Origin: Cranoglanis bouderius
Lineage: Eukaryota; Chordata; Actinopteri; Siluriformes; Cranoglanididae
Assembly (NCBI GenBank): GCA_023630585.1
Contig: CM042543.1
Location: 13,700,260-13,764,259, forward strand
Direction: 5' to 3'
DNA length: 64,000 nt
Part shown: positions 1 to 12,377 of the stretch, in pieces
Numbering within the stretch: the stretch's first letter is position 1
Layout of the letters: the number at the start of each line of letters is the position of its first letter
Made by a program: the position numbers and the translations under genes
Notes under the pieces: generated by a model
The model's input: only the letters and a program-made list of their open reading frames with translations
The model's database searches: none
What the model was told of the DNA's origin: nothing

Positions 1-804
1 TAAACCTAGCTAATAATTACTCATTATCTTCCACAACATTTGACCTACAACCTTTAATCTTAGTCCTTTACAAAAGCTATTTCCGTATGCTGAGCTACAA
101 AAAAAAAAAATTCAGGTGTGGTATTTTATTGAGCACAAGGCCTCGTCTGAGTGTGAACTCAACAGTGTAGTAATTATGTAGCAGGACTGGTGTAGCGGTG
201 GTTATTAAGAGCAATTTCAGCTAATGGATTGGGAGGTGCTGGTCAGATCCTTAATAGAGGGCTCTGTGTTACTCCCTCCACTGTGGCTGACACCAGGGCC
301 TGCAGACCACCAGAGTACAAGCATTCTTAAGGACCAGGCGCATATTTGTCTCTGATTCGCCTGTAATACATCAGATAATCTGTTTTAACTGGGGTGAGGA
401 TAAAGACGTGACAGTGCTCAAGTCCAAAATCAATACAAGTCAAAGTTATGTGTGAAATGAAATATGTTTGTGTGGGGGAAAGATTTGCACTTGGAAGTAG
501 GGGCATTTACAGTATGATACCACAGGAGATACTATTAGTGTCAGGCATATGGAGTTCATTTTTGAACAGTTTGTGGAATGTTGCCGTCGCTCATTTGGGC
601 TCTGAACAAGAATTTCTATGATTGCAGAAATAATCATGCACTGTAGAAATGTGCTGGGTTTAGTTACAGATGGGTGTCTTTAGTAAAGTATGAATTTGAC
701 TACAGAATACTAAAAAAAATGTTTAAGGAATGTTGAAGAGGTATTCTTTATAAGGTTGTATGGTGTAGTTAGAATAAGCAGAATACAAATGTTTATTACA
801 TAAA

Positions 805-886
<82 letters not shown>
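805..886. repeat. (TG)n microsatellite
   Basis: About 40 TG units with one TGCG interruption. The open frames across it are repeat translation (Cys-Val runs), not genes. Confidence 0.98.
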
Positions 887-889
<3 letters not shown>

Positions 890-2484
890 TCATGACTTCT
901 TATTTGAGATCACTAACTTCTTTTGCTCTTCATACTGGTTTTCTTCAACCAGTGCATGATAGACTAATTTCAGTTGGATGTTATTGTTCCGTCATTGCCG
1001 TATCAGTGAGATGAAATTCCAGCTCAGCCAAAATGTTCAGTCTCTCCAGGTTCGAGTGATGAATTCATGTAACATTTGTTGAGTCAAACGGAATCATTTA
1101 CAGCAGAAAGCAAGTCTGGTGTGTGTATTAACAGCATATTACGTTAGTGAGATGGAAAACAAACTGTCTGTTTTATGAAAAGGTTCTGTATTTTCCAAGC
1201 TTCTGCACGAGCCTCTGTGTTTTGACTGCCATGCAGACGGCTGGAAAAGAGCTATTGTCTCATTGAGGACTCCAATAAAGCGCTAGCCAGAAAGACTTCA
1301 AAGCTTTACCTCCATGTTTGTCAGTTTCAGAGGGATTGTAAATGACGTCGATGTGCTTCTCTTGGATTAGTCCACCTCTCTTCTCTTTTTGTCATCCCAT
1401 TGCTTCCCGTCCTCATCATGCTTCCCTGAAACACTTCAAATGATTGCCTATTAACATAATTGCACCGTATGTTTAAGTTTAAGGTCATATTCTTTTGTGG
1501 CGCCCATGTATTGTGCCCATGCTTGCTAACAATATACTGTAGAGCGATGTTAGCATTAGCACTGACAATAATATTGCTACTAATGTTGAACTGTTTACGT
1601 TGCGGTTTGTGTGTGGAGCCACTCTAATTACCAGAGCCAGAAATGAGCATTAGTGGTGAATTTGTGAAGTTCCTCGAGGCTTTGAACGTTTAGCGCATGT
1701 CTTGACAGGTAGGCTCCCACAACAAAACACTCACGGTAGGCATCTCAGACAAAAGGCCGCACGGCCCATTGAAAATAAAGCTATTCCGGGTTAACTTGCA
1801 TGAGAAATAATCCTGATGTACTTTCTCTAAGCACATTTCCAATTGTGAAGTGAACTTAAGATGTTACTTGTTGCTGTTGGCCAAGGGGAAAACTTTGGAC
1901 CTCGTATGAACGACAGCAAGCTGACAGCTTGGATGGAGTTATACAGTTGGGTAAAATCTGCTAGTATTTTTTTTCCCTCTACACAGCTCCAGTGTATTAA
2001 CCCCCCCACTGTGAAAGTCGCCGACTCAGTCGGCACAATGTGAGAACGGAACGGTGTGTTCATATTACCATAACTGTTTCCCTGCGCAGACATGTTTAAA
2101 TAGGTTTCAGGGACTATGGCAAGCAATTTCTCCAACAGCATCCAACTCTCTGGGTACATTCATCTTCATTTGGAGTGCTTAGCCAATTTTCTAGCCGTAC
2201 TGTTCACTATAAAATATGCAAGGTACGCCTTAATCCATCTCATTTTTTATGTCTCAGCCATTGGGTGAATTGTGTAATTTTTTTTAAAAAAAAAAAACAA
2301 CAATTTTAACAATTTTTTTAACAAATTGTTTTTGTTGTGAAGTTGCATAGTGTCTGCTTGCTGAAGCCAGCCTGTTGATTTATAAAGCTCTGGTAGTATT
2401 TGTGCCCTTTCTTGGCGTGCTTCGCTTCCTGAATCCTGGAACACACAGACCACACAAGCGACTGGCAGAACTCCAGCCCTGCTT

Positions 2485-2562
2485 GGCTGCCTTGTTCTCT
2501 CTTTTCTCTTCTCGCTCGCTCTCGCTCTCGCTCCCTCCCACCCACTGCCCTCCTCTCTGATC
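2485..2562. repeat. Polypyrimidine (CT-rich) tract with CTCG repeats
   Basis: Almost pure C/T on the plus strand with CGCTCT-type repeats, in RUNX2 intronic DNA. It may adopt unusual structure or be a weak GAGA-type element; function unknown. Confidence 0.7.
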
Positions 2563-3542
2563 CTGCGAGCAGACAGGCGTTTGGCCTTGTCCCGTCTTTC
2601 GCTGCTGTTTTTTCCCTGCTTGCTAATTTCACAGGCTCCTCACACGGAGCTGCCATATGAAATAATCCATTGTTTCGCTCTTCAGAGGAGTCAGCCCTCC
2701 CCACAGCACAGCAATTAAAGAAATGAAATCTAGACGGATGTATGTTTCCCTTTCTTCTTCCATCCGTTTTATTCCCTGTGTCGCCACTGGATGATTGATG
2801 TACCCTGACAGCCAGGGCTGATATTTGATGTTGATGATTGCTCTGGTGTTTAACGAGTTAAGGGTGTTTTTGCAGGTTCGAACGCTATCAAATGGCGATT
2901 TCACATGCAGGCAGGCAACTTTTCCAGAAATACAGCCTCTCACTATTTATTCGTTCGTATTATTTACTGTCCATGCCATTTTCTTTTTCCTTAAAAGCCA
3001 GCTTTCACAGTTTTCCTTGTGCCAAGAGTTTGGAGTCAGCGTGTGCTTTGAATAAGCTTTTTTAATGTTTTCTTTTTCCTGGTAGGGAATTGCTTCACAG
3101 CCTCATTATTAATGTCAGGACACGTACGACTTGCACAAGATCATCATTTAGGAAACGATCTGTTGTTTGTTGTTACTGGTGGCCTCAATTATGACTCTAA
3201 CCATTGACCTGCTGGATTTAATTATGAGACTAGTGTAAACCTTTTATTTCTCAAGGAGGATGTGTGCATTATGGAATTTCCTTTGTTGCAGCTGAATCAT
3301 TCACATGAATGCTTTTGTCCTCCAGCTTCTGGAGCATTTATTCTGACGTATAGTCTATTCACATTTTCAAGGTTTAAATTAGCCAGGATTTCACTCTGTA
3401 TACCCATATAAGATGTTTAAGACAAAAAAAGTATTTTAGGGACTCAAAAGATTTACCTAGTGGATTATTTGTATACTGTAAAATATGTGACATTAGAGTA
3501 GAGTAGAGCGCTTTATTGGCATTCTAGCCATATACAAGTATA

Positions 3543-4008
3543 CACTCACTGACCACTTTAATAGGAACACTTGTACACCTGCTCGTTGGCAGCAGTGCAA
3601 TGAATAAAATCATGCATTCAGAATGGGGGGAAATGTGATAAGACCAAGCAATGTTTTTTCCTGTCTTGAGCCTGTGCCCACTGTAGCCACAGATTCCTGT
3701 TCTTGGCTAACAGAAGATGTGGTCTTCTGCTGTTGTAGCCCATCATGTTTGACGTGTTGTGTGTTCTGACATGCTGTTCTGCTCACCACAGTTGTAAAGA
3801 GTGGTTATTTGAGTTTCTGAAATATGTTTCTGTTGAAGATTTCTGAAATACTCAGACCAGCCTCGCACCAACAACCATGCCAAAAGTCAAAGTCACTGAG
3901 ATCACATTTTTCCCCCATTCTGATGTTTGCTGCCCCATGATTGGCTGATTGGATAATTGCATGAATGAGCAGGGGTACAGGTGTTCTTATTAAAGTGGCA
4001 AGTGAATG
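3543..4008. mobile_element. Short non-autonomous TIR element (MITE-like) in RUNX2 intron
   Basis: About 466 bp bounded by roughly 45-bp imperfect inverted repeats (left end CACTCACTGACCACTTTAAT, right end its near-complement) and flanked by TA on both sides (3541-3542 and 4009-4010), as expected of TA-targeting elements. No transposase is left inside. Confidence 0.8.
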
Positions 4009-5378
4009 TACAGTAAAACAAAATAGTTTTCTTTATGCAGTATATTACAGAAAGTGACAACAGTGTGGCACAAGCTAATCACCTGACAACATATAGTGAA
4101 ATAAGGTTTGATAAATGCAGGTACTTTTGATAGTTTGACAGTTAGGTAGTATATGAATACTCGTATTCTTTATACATTGCAGTTTTTAGGAGAGAATAAC
4201 TTGGTGTACATGATTTGGCATTGCCATACGGTTACATTAGGAGCTGGCTGATGGTGGTGAGGAATAACTGTCCTTTTCACTAACACACTGGCAGGTTTGT
4301 CTGATGCATCCAACCTTGATATTTATGGAACAAGAAGCATGACACCCTCAGTGATTTTATGCCTCTAATAAAATTCAATATGGTGAGTATATTGGCAGAT
4401 AATATTTCACGTCGCTTGTAAGCCCTCGTGTAATTTGTGACAAGCTTGCTTCCATATAGACACAGAGGTGTATTCATTCACCAAATCAGCCCGGTTAAAT
4501 GAAATTAAACTGCTTGCCCTTTCCAGTGGCGGCAGCAGCAGAGAGGGCACATATTTCTTATGTTTCCCTCAGTGCTTACACACACGGCGAATGCTCCTAG
4601 GGATTACTCGCGCCCGAGATCCTTACGTGTGGCAGAAATTAACCTCTGGACGAGGACTCCTTCTCACAAAGTGCTGTTTGCTCAGCTTAACTTCAGAACA
4701 CAATCAGGTTTTGCAGGGTTGGAGGTAGCTGAAGCTCTTCGAGCCAGCTGGAGCGCTGCCAAGCTTCGGCAGAAGTTTCTCTTTTCTTCTGTTTGATATT
4801 TACTTTAGAGCCATTCAGCGGAGCCGAGCAGGGCTAGACAGACAGGCACATTCTGAGTAAAGAGAGAAAAAAAGTCTTTAGAAGTCTGTCTTTAAGCTAT
4901 ATTCTTCTCCTGTATTGACAGAAAGGAAGGGCGGCAGTGAGACTGCTTTAGCGTGCCGTTTTTACAGATGTGATATAGGCTCCCATATGTTGCATCAATA
5001 CCCTCAAGTATACACAGTATGGAAGGCGTGAATGAGCTGGGCCAAGGGGAAGTGCTTATGACGTGACTGGTTCTCTTTATGAGATGATGACTCTGTTTTT
5101 GAAGGTCGTTTTCCTCCCATGACACATACATGTACTCATGTTTCTGATAACAGGAAAATTTCAGTCACTGAGCAATTGAACTGTGAGTGTTCTGGTGGAT
5201 AACTTCTGCATCGTGCTAAGCAACAAGAACGTAGCTGCAAAAAATGTAGACACTATATAATTTTGTTGATTTCTTCCATGCTATAATGTGATATATATTT
5301 GGCAAGCATAGAATGTTCTCAATAACCTCCAGCTCTGATTACGGTAAAGTAACACTTTGGGTCTACTTGCTGTTTTAG

Positions 5379-5555
5379 GACACAGGCAGAAGCTGGAGGA
5401 CCCTCCAAAACCAGGGTTGTTCTCGGAGCGCCTGAGTGAACTCGAACGCCTGCGCCACAGCACCATGAGGGTCGCCGTGCCCACGCAGAGCCCCCGGCCG
5501 TCTCTCAACGCCGCAGCAAACTCCTTCAGCCCACAGGGACAGACGCAGATCTCAG
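5379..5555 (+). CDS. runx2: RUNX2 coding exon (first in window)
   Basis: Acceptor AG is at 5377-5378 after a T-rich tract and the donor GT at 5556-5557. The exon opens with two bases completing a split codon, then reads HRQKLEDPPKPGLFSERLSE, matching the segment just after the Runt domain. It ends in phase 1 after QIS. Confidence 0.95.
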
Positions 5556-8500
5556 GTATGACAGCGGGCACAGAGAACTACCATTTTAGATAAATATCAC
5601 CTTAATTAAATGAAATATGTTTGAACATTAAATTTCATAACAGTGCATAACTGCCTTCTTCCATGCTCGTTGAAGTTTAGAGCTACATGCAAATGTTTGC
5701 CATTGGACTTCCTCCAGTCTGTGAAGACACCATGTTTACCAAATGAATGTGGAAAGCAAACAGGAACACATTCTTGTCTTGCTCTTCATATTGTTGCCAT
5801 TTGTTGTAATAGAGCAGATTCTCATAGCACACTGAGAGAGTAATAATGGTTTCTAGCACATCGTGTTTGTAATATGTCATTATAAAATCCATTGCTGAAA
5901 TTGCACCAACGTTCTATCCAGTTCCCTTGGGCGTATAGCAATAAAACCATCACTAAAATGACAATAAGATTAAGTGAAAAGGCTTCAAATCACCTGCAGA
6001 CAAGAAAGTATGCACACACATTGTTGTCATAAAGCTACGTTGAATAGATGAGAGGAGACACTCAGTTCATTTCTTTGCTCGCTCCATTGCGTTTGCAGAC
6101 CCACGGCAGTCACAGTCGTCTCCTCCGTGGTCGTACGAACAGCCATACACGCCCTACCTGAGCCAGATGACTTCTCCTTCCATCCACTCCACCACTCCGC
6201 TCTCCTCCACCCGAGCCACAGGCCTGCCCGCCATCAGTGATGTACCAAGACGTCTCTCAGGTACAAAACATACCTGTGCCACCCACACCAAACTGCTACA
6301 CCACCCACATCACATCTCCAGTCTGAACTCTTACTTTTGCCCGGACGTGAAAGAGAAAGATGCTCTAGTTTGTATGTGCATCTTCTTTGAACGAGGGTTT
6401 TATTACTGAATTGATCTCATTAGAGGTTTTGTCAAAGGTTTGTCAAATCTACACTCTGTGTGAAGTTAAATCAAAGCAGATTTTTCCAGCCTCCTCTGTT
6501 TCCCTTTTAAGCAACAGTTGCATGTATAAAACTTGCCCATTGGCAAATATCTTCTTAGCAATGTCACATTTAAAATACAGAGAATGACAGTATCTCTCCT
6601 TGCCCCATCCCTTCCACTTGGGTCTTTGAACTTATGAAGAGCTTCTTTTGTACAAAGGAACAGTAAAACAGAATAGAGTTACTGACTCATCCTCTACAAT
6701 ATGCAGAGGCTGTAAAAGGCTAAACTCTGAGTGGGAAAGATCTGTCGTGTCCGTGCCTTTATTAATCGAACAAGAGAATATGTTATACACCCTGCTAGAA
6801 ACAAACACGAAGTTCCTTCTTCAGTACACCTGTTTGACTCATTGCCAGGTCGTTTTTGAACTTCTTTCCCCTCTGGCTCTCCACCCTAACTGTGTTCTTT
6901 GAGCACAGGGCAAACGCGAAAGTTGAAATGACTCAGCGTGGCTGTTCATTGCCTGCTTTTTGAACCCTGGCCAGCTGCCTTGTTGGGTTTGATTAGTTTT
7001 GATTTCACCCCCTTTTCATCTCGCCAATGTCAGCCTTTGTTCTTTCCTCAAAGAGACACATGCACCTCTTGGTCCTAATGCCCTCTATTCTTCCTTTGAT
7101 AGGCCATGAACGTCCCTGTGTCGGGAGTGGATGTCCCATATCAGCTCATTTGGAGCAGCTGCCATACTGCTTCTTCTTGTCTTTGTATTGTTCTCAACCT
7201 CAGAGTCTTACATCCAGGACTGATGAGATAAAGACAAGACTACAGGGATGGGCAAATCGGAAATTTCTTGGCTATGCCCCTGGGAAAGTGACAGTTCCAG
7301 TGTGGTTGCCAGACTTTTGCCAGAAAATTTTAATTAACTAAGCTAAGCTAGGTAGAGGAATTTAACCCAAAAATATGACAAGTTAGTTAGCTAGTTTAAT
7401 AAATATTTTTGAGCACACAAATCCTTGGGGATTGAAAAATTCTGTGTAGAGATAACATTAGTCCTTATTCTATCTATTTGGTCATGAAAAATAAACTGAT
7501 AGCCTGACACATAATCTTGTACGAATTGTCTTGCCCCAGCCTAAGAATGAATTATGATCAATTTATCATTGTTGTGCATTTTATAAGCACCATGGAGTTC
7601 TTATAATGTGGTGTTCACTTAACATGACTGAGTCTAGTTTGAATTCCAGCTACATAAGTAGTTATTGAGTTATAGTTTCAGGTTACAATTAGTATTATAT
7701 GGTACTTAAAATGGCTTCTTTCAGAGTTCAAATATAGTTTGTCTCCATAATTTTATTTCTCGTTAAATCTTGACGGTGATGGTGATGATGATGTATAGGA
7801 TGTTTTGTTCTATGGAGTCCCCTGTCTGTGGCATTGTCCTCTGACTAGTATTTCCTGTTTGATCTGAAATGGCAGCAAGCTGATAACGTGAGCACCCGAT
7901 GTGCCTATAATTGGCCACACATGTTCTCTTAAGTATTCCGATTCATCACTCAGAGGCGTGTACACTAAAGCAGGCCAGCAGCTTTCCACCAGCACACTGA
8001 CAATGAGGATGGTGTGGAGCTGAACTGCACTGAACTGCAGCCTAGCATCAGGGTTACATAGCGGTCAGTAGAGGAACTGATAAGGAAAACAGATGAAAGA
8101 TGAGGTTAGCGTATGATGAGTGAGAGTGTGCTGGGGGTGAGGGAAGAAGAAAGTCCAGTGTGGTAATTGATTGAATTTGGTGATGAGAAGGAAGAGGATT
8201 AGGGAAGTCTTTTTCTCCATTTGCACTCTTTTGGCCCAGCGCTGTGGTAGCCACAGACCATTAGTGGTTTGTAATTTTTAGAAAAGCCAAACGAGGGTCT
8301 GAAAGAGCAAATCTGCCCCTTCTCTCTGGCTAATCGCAGACGTGCAGCCACATCTGAGGCTGCTCATTATGCATCCCATGGAAACTGTTTTCTCCACAAA
8401 CTGCTTCCATATGGGTTCCTGCTTTATCCTGCTTTGATATTTTTTTCACAAATATGCGTGTACACAGGAATACTAACAATAGAAGATATGAGAGGGAGCT

Positions 8501-10422
8501 GTGCCCTCTACAACATTGGAGAAATAAATAGGTGTTAATGAGATTGATGACTATGCTATATCAGCATGACAGTAGTAACAGCATGGGCTTGAGGGCTGTA
8601 ATGTGTGGTTTGAAAGTGGTTTGAAAGCTAAACGTTAAAGTGAGTGCTTATCTGTGTACAGGTTTTTTTTTTTTCAACATTCTTGAACTCAAAGTGACTG
8701 ATTATTATGAATTAGGTAGCTTATGTACCATGTTTGCTTTGACATTTGGAGTTAGGAAATTCAGATCTCATCACTCGGCGATAAAACAGCCACCGTTTGG
8801 CGAGTGTGTGATAAACATTTACAGAGTGTGGATTAAAAGTAATGCTTCACAGCGCCCCCTTTTGTCTGAGTGTTATTGCTTTCATCACAGATAGAGGAAA
8901 TGTGGATGCCATGCCACATTAGCTGCTTTTTTAAACTACTTTTATACATCACTGCCCTCACCACAGGACACGGAGCACTCATAAGCCAATGCAAGTCTAC
9001 GGAGTGATGCAGCTCTTCCCTGGTTGAAAAAAATGTCTGTGTAGCTTTCTGTAAACTGATTGTTACTAATTGTTTTGCTTTTTGCATTGTTACAGATGTT
9101 ATACATTTCTGCATATTGCAAAAGATGTACATAAATAAAAAAAAAAATACCTGCATTGCCAATAATTTCATTGAGCCTGACTGCTGAAAACGTGGGCAAA
9201 GCATGGCTAATGTAAATGTACAATGGAACAGAAATCAGCATAAAACTAACACTTTTTTTTTATAACACTTTTTAACGCAACTGTAATCTTAGCTTAATGA
9301 TATTACATCAGACTAGAGAGTTATTTTTAATTCATATAATGAAAATCAGGAAGTATAAGCTTCATACAAAAATACATATTCATCCAAAATTGATCAAATA
9401 GCAGAATGTTAACTACAGCGACTGTGACAAATGCCTCAGAATAGTTAGAGTTATATCATGATAATCACACCCTCCCTGATTATGTCAGCGGCACTCCATT
9501 GCAAATCCATACAAATCCAATAGCAAAAATAATTATACCAAACTTGACATTTACTACCAAACATAAGGAGCATTAGCTGAGAACTGAGATCAAGTTAAAG
9601 AGAAGTTAAACTATGTTCAACAGTAATAAACCATAAACTCGCATTACCTGCCTTAACACCTGTGTAATTTCCCTCATAAAATAAAAACATTACACACATT
9701 TTCTCTGCTTTCTCTTGTCAAAAGTAATCCCTTGTTCTCTTACTTTGGGGTGTCAGTGATTTTTACATCCAAATGCTGCCCAGTTAATTCAGCTGAATAT
9801 GGGACAATCTGCACACTAAGAGGGTGGCACCTCTTTAAGGTGGCAGAATCTAGATTTCCTATATCTTTGTTTTAATGCTTCCATAACTTGGAAGTAAACA
9901 TACTAAACACACTGCCTACTTTTCTCTCTTTCAGGTACATCAGATCTGAGCCCTTTTGCAGCCGACCCACGCCAGTTCGAGCGCCAGTTTCCCAGCCTGT
10001 CCTCTCTTACCGAGACACGCTTCTCTAGTCCTAGGATGCACTACCCCGCCACATTCACCTACACACCGACCCCTGTGACATCAGGCATGTCTCTGGGCAT
10101 GTCCAGCACCACCCACTACCACACCTACCTGCCACCTCCATACCCAGGTTCCACCCAGAACCAGAGCGGGCCATTCCAGACCAGCAGCACTCCATATCTG
10201 TACTACGGGGCTTCATCCGGCTCATACCAATTCTCCATGGTGCCAGGGGGGGAACGCTCCCCAACACGGATGCTGCCACCATGCACCAGCGCCTCAACAG
10301 GCATCAACCCCAACCTGCCAGCTCAGACTGAAGGTACCGAGGCCGACGGCAGCCATAGCAGCTCGCCCACCACTCTCAACTCTAGCGGGAGGATGGACGA
10401 GTCTGTGTGGCGGCCATATTGA
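5379..10422 (+). CDS. runx2: RUNX2 (runt-related transcription factor 2), 3' part: last three coding exons
   Basis: The C-terminal half of RUNX2, a DNA-binding transcription factor that works with CBFB in bone and cartilage development. Coding exons are 5379-5555, 6099-6260 and 9935-10422 with AG/GT borders; all junctions are phase 1 and together they give 275 residues plus stop. The DNA-binding Runt domain is encoded before this window. Recognisable blocks are MRVAVPTQSPRPSLN, the TSPSIHSTTPLSST serine/threonine block, MHYPATFTYTP, the PPxY motif LPPPYPG (WW-domain partner site), STPYLYYG, and the terminal VWRPY that binds Groucho/TLE co-repressors. The THYHTYLPPPYPG and STPYLYYG wording fits RUNX2 rather than RUNX1 or RUNX3, and the neighbours CLIC5 and ENPP4 agree. 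Teleosts often keep two copies (runx2a, runx2b); I cannot tell which this is. The alternative 22-residue exon known from mammals was not found in 6261-9934. Confidence 0.96.
5556..6098 (+). other. RUNX2 intron
   Basis: 543-bp intron with GTATGA donor and T-rich acceptor; nothing else is recognised inside. Confidence 0.85.
6099..6260 (+). CDS. runx2: RUNX2 coding exon (second in window)
   Basis: 162 bp, phase 1 at both ends, so skipping it would keep the frame. The split codon at its start gives Asp, producing DPRQSQSSPPWSYEQPY, followed by YLSQMTSPSIHSTTPLSST and ending VPRRLS. Acceptor AG is at 6097-6098 and donor GT at 6261-6262. Confidence 0.95.
6261..9934 (+). other. RUNX2 intron before terminal exon
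   Basis: 3.7-kb intron, GTACAA donor and TTTCAG acceptor. No coding exon is recognised. A RUNX-core inverted repeat lies at 8243-8255 and a CTCF-like AGCGCCCCCT at 8851-8860. The rest is unique-looking. Confidence 0.8.
9935..10422 (+). CDS. runx2: RUNX2 terminal coding exon
   Basis: Acceptor AG at 9933-9934; stop codon TGA at 10420-10422. It encodes the activation/inhibition region with the PPxY motif and the C-terminal VWRPY. It carries an extra four residues (ERQF after PRQF, bases about 9973-9990) compared with mammalian RUNX2. Confidence 0.96.
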
Positions 10423-11087
10423 AAGGGGTCAGCCATATTTCGAGGATTACACAGGTCTACGTACCAATGCTCACAAGCTACACAAATCTCGGTTGTAATA
10501 GTCCTTACGGAATTGGTTTCTAAGCACAAATGCTACAAATTGCGCAGTTCAGAGAGCAGTGTAACTTTAGTACTTTAGGTTACGAGTCCAGGCATTATTC
10601 CACTGCAGAACCGCTGAGAGCCATGTAAGCGCTCTGTTGCTGAACTGAACTGGTAGAAGAACTTTTATTGTATTAGGTATGTGCTTCCCAGACTATTGAC
10701 TGAGACTGTTTTCATACTAACTCAGTGTATTTTAGAATTTTTTTAACACTGAACATCTTTTTTTTTTTTAATTTATGAGTGAAAAGTCAGATATATTAGA
10801 CGGTACCTGATTATGTGTATGCCCTCAGATCTTTTTAATTTATGTATAAAATTGTAGCAGATATGGTACTAAGAAGCAATATAAGCCATATAAACCATAA
10901 ATTATGCAAAGTGGTTAGAGGGACAAAATTTAAGACGCTTGAATAATATTTTGGGAATGATGAATAACTTAATTGTATATTTACTCCTTAGTAATTTAAA
11001 AAAAAAAATTAAATTTTTTTTTATCTTTATTGTAAGGCAAACACATATCCAATATGTAAACAATGAAGGAAAGATGTCAGACTCAGA

Positions 11088-11121
<34 letters not shown>

Positions 11122-12220
11122 GCTTGGGTGCTTGGGTTGTTGCTTTCCTCCTTAGAAAGCTGCATACATAAGGAGGGGCATTTGGCTTAAAAATTGAGAG
11201 GCACTTGCAAAGATAACAAGACCCAAGTCTTGAACTGAGTGAAGCATCTATTTACACATATGTGACATATTCCGCTCTCAGTTCTTATTCTGACTTTGTT
11301 TATCCGATGTTTTATCAAGTTAATTTATTTTTTTCAATTTGTCTTTTATTTAATGATATTGAGTGACTACGAGCAAGACCAATAGCACACAGCAGTCGTC
11401 TCACTCTTTCCATGTTCACAAGGAGCTGTGTTCAGGCTGCCTATATTTCTTTCAGTTTACAGCACCCTTACAATCACAATACGTGTTTCAATCATGAGCT
11501 CTGAATACATGTACAATGTACACAATCAGTATGAGGAATCGGCCTTTAATTCTTAACTGGACCATTAACTGTGCATGTATGAGGTCAGGTGAGCACTATG
11601 CAAAAAATATGTATAAAAAATATTTTTACAAAAACTATCAAATGGATCGCATTTTGCTTTTGTCCATGTATACATCCCAGAAATATAATTTCATGACATG
11701 TGGAAAAATGTATTCCAGGTCATTTACTAGAAGACATTAGAATTGAGCATGTTATATTTCATAATGCAGATTTCTTAAGCAGATTTTCCAGGATACAGAC
11801 AATCGGCCATGTTTAACCGTCTAAATTACTTACTTAATACTGTTAGCATTTCTGTTTCTAATTGTAATTCTGAACTTATTTATTACTTGGTGAACCGTGT
11901 GTCAAGATTGATTTCTTACTGATAAGAGATCTGCAAAAATGTCACCGAATTTTATATTTGTAATGATGTAATTTTTTTTAATGAGATTTAATCACAGTCT
12001 TTGAATATGTGTGTGTGTGTTTGTGTGTTTGTTTTTGGATTCAGACAACACATGATACTTCATTTGTAAATTGTAACTTAAGAGGCTGCAGGCAGCACCC
12101 GGGGAAACCAATGTAATTTTTTATTTTTTTTTTGGTTTTATCTGGATCAAAGCACTTCTTTTATTTTCTTTTTGTCTTTGCTTGGTTTTGAATAAAGCCT
12201 TGATGCCATGGGGGAAAGGG
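10423..12220 (+). other. runx2: RUNX2 3' untranslated region (inferred extent)
   Basis: AT-rich sequence after the RUNX2 stop, with T-runs (for example 11091-11120) and no open frame of note. The first strong AATAAA is at 12191-12196; I infer the transcript ends shortly after it. RUNX2 3' UTRs are long in other vertebrates, which agrees. The exact end is not proven. Confidence 0.6.
12191..12196 (+). terminator. Candidate RUNX2 polyadenylation signal AATAAA
   Basis: A canonical hexamer about 1.77 kb after the stop. Later hexamers exist (near 13140 and 13434), so alternative ends are possible. Confidence 0.5.
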
Positions 12221-12342
12221 AACAGCTAAACAGCCAATCACAACATCATAAGAGTCATCACTTAGGTTCGGAGCTCGAGCCAGATTGACTTTACAACTAA
12301 TACCTGAACACACACAGTAATTAAGCAATATTTAATATTCTC

Positions 12343-12377
12343 GTGTGTGTGTGTATGTGTGTGTGTGTGTGTGTGTT
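12343..12377. repeat. (TG)n microsatellite
   Basis: Short TG run with one TATG interruption. Confidence 0.9.

Larger units (their letters stand above)
1..5378 (+). other. RUNX2 intron (partial) upstream of the first visible exon
   Basis: No coding exon could be recognised here on either strand; the end of the Runt-domain coding sequence is absent, so this is intron. It contains a TG microsatellite at 805-886, a pyrimidine-rich stretch around 2485-2560, and a short inverted-repeat element at 3543-4008. The rest is unique-looking AT-rich sequence that may hold regulatory elements I cannot identify. Confidence 0.75.

Noticed and set aside
808..1014. 68-codon Cys-Val-rich open frame
   Set aside because: Translation of a TG repeat inside a RUNX2 intron.
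5379..10422. RUNX3 or RUNX1 instead of RUNX2
   Set aside because: The THYHTYLPPPYPG and STPYLYYG wording and CLIC5-ENPP4 linkage fit RUNX2, although PRQFERQF recalls RUNX3.
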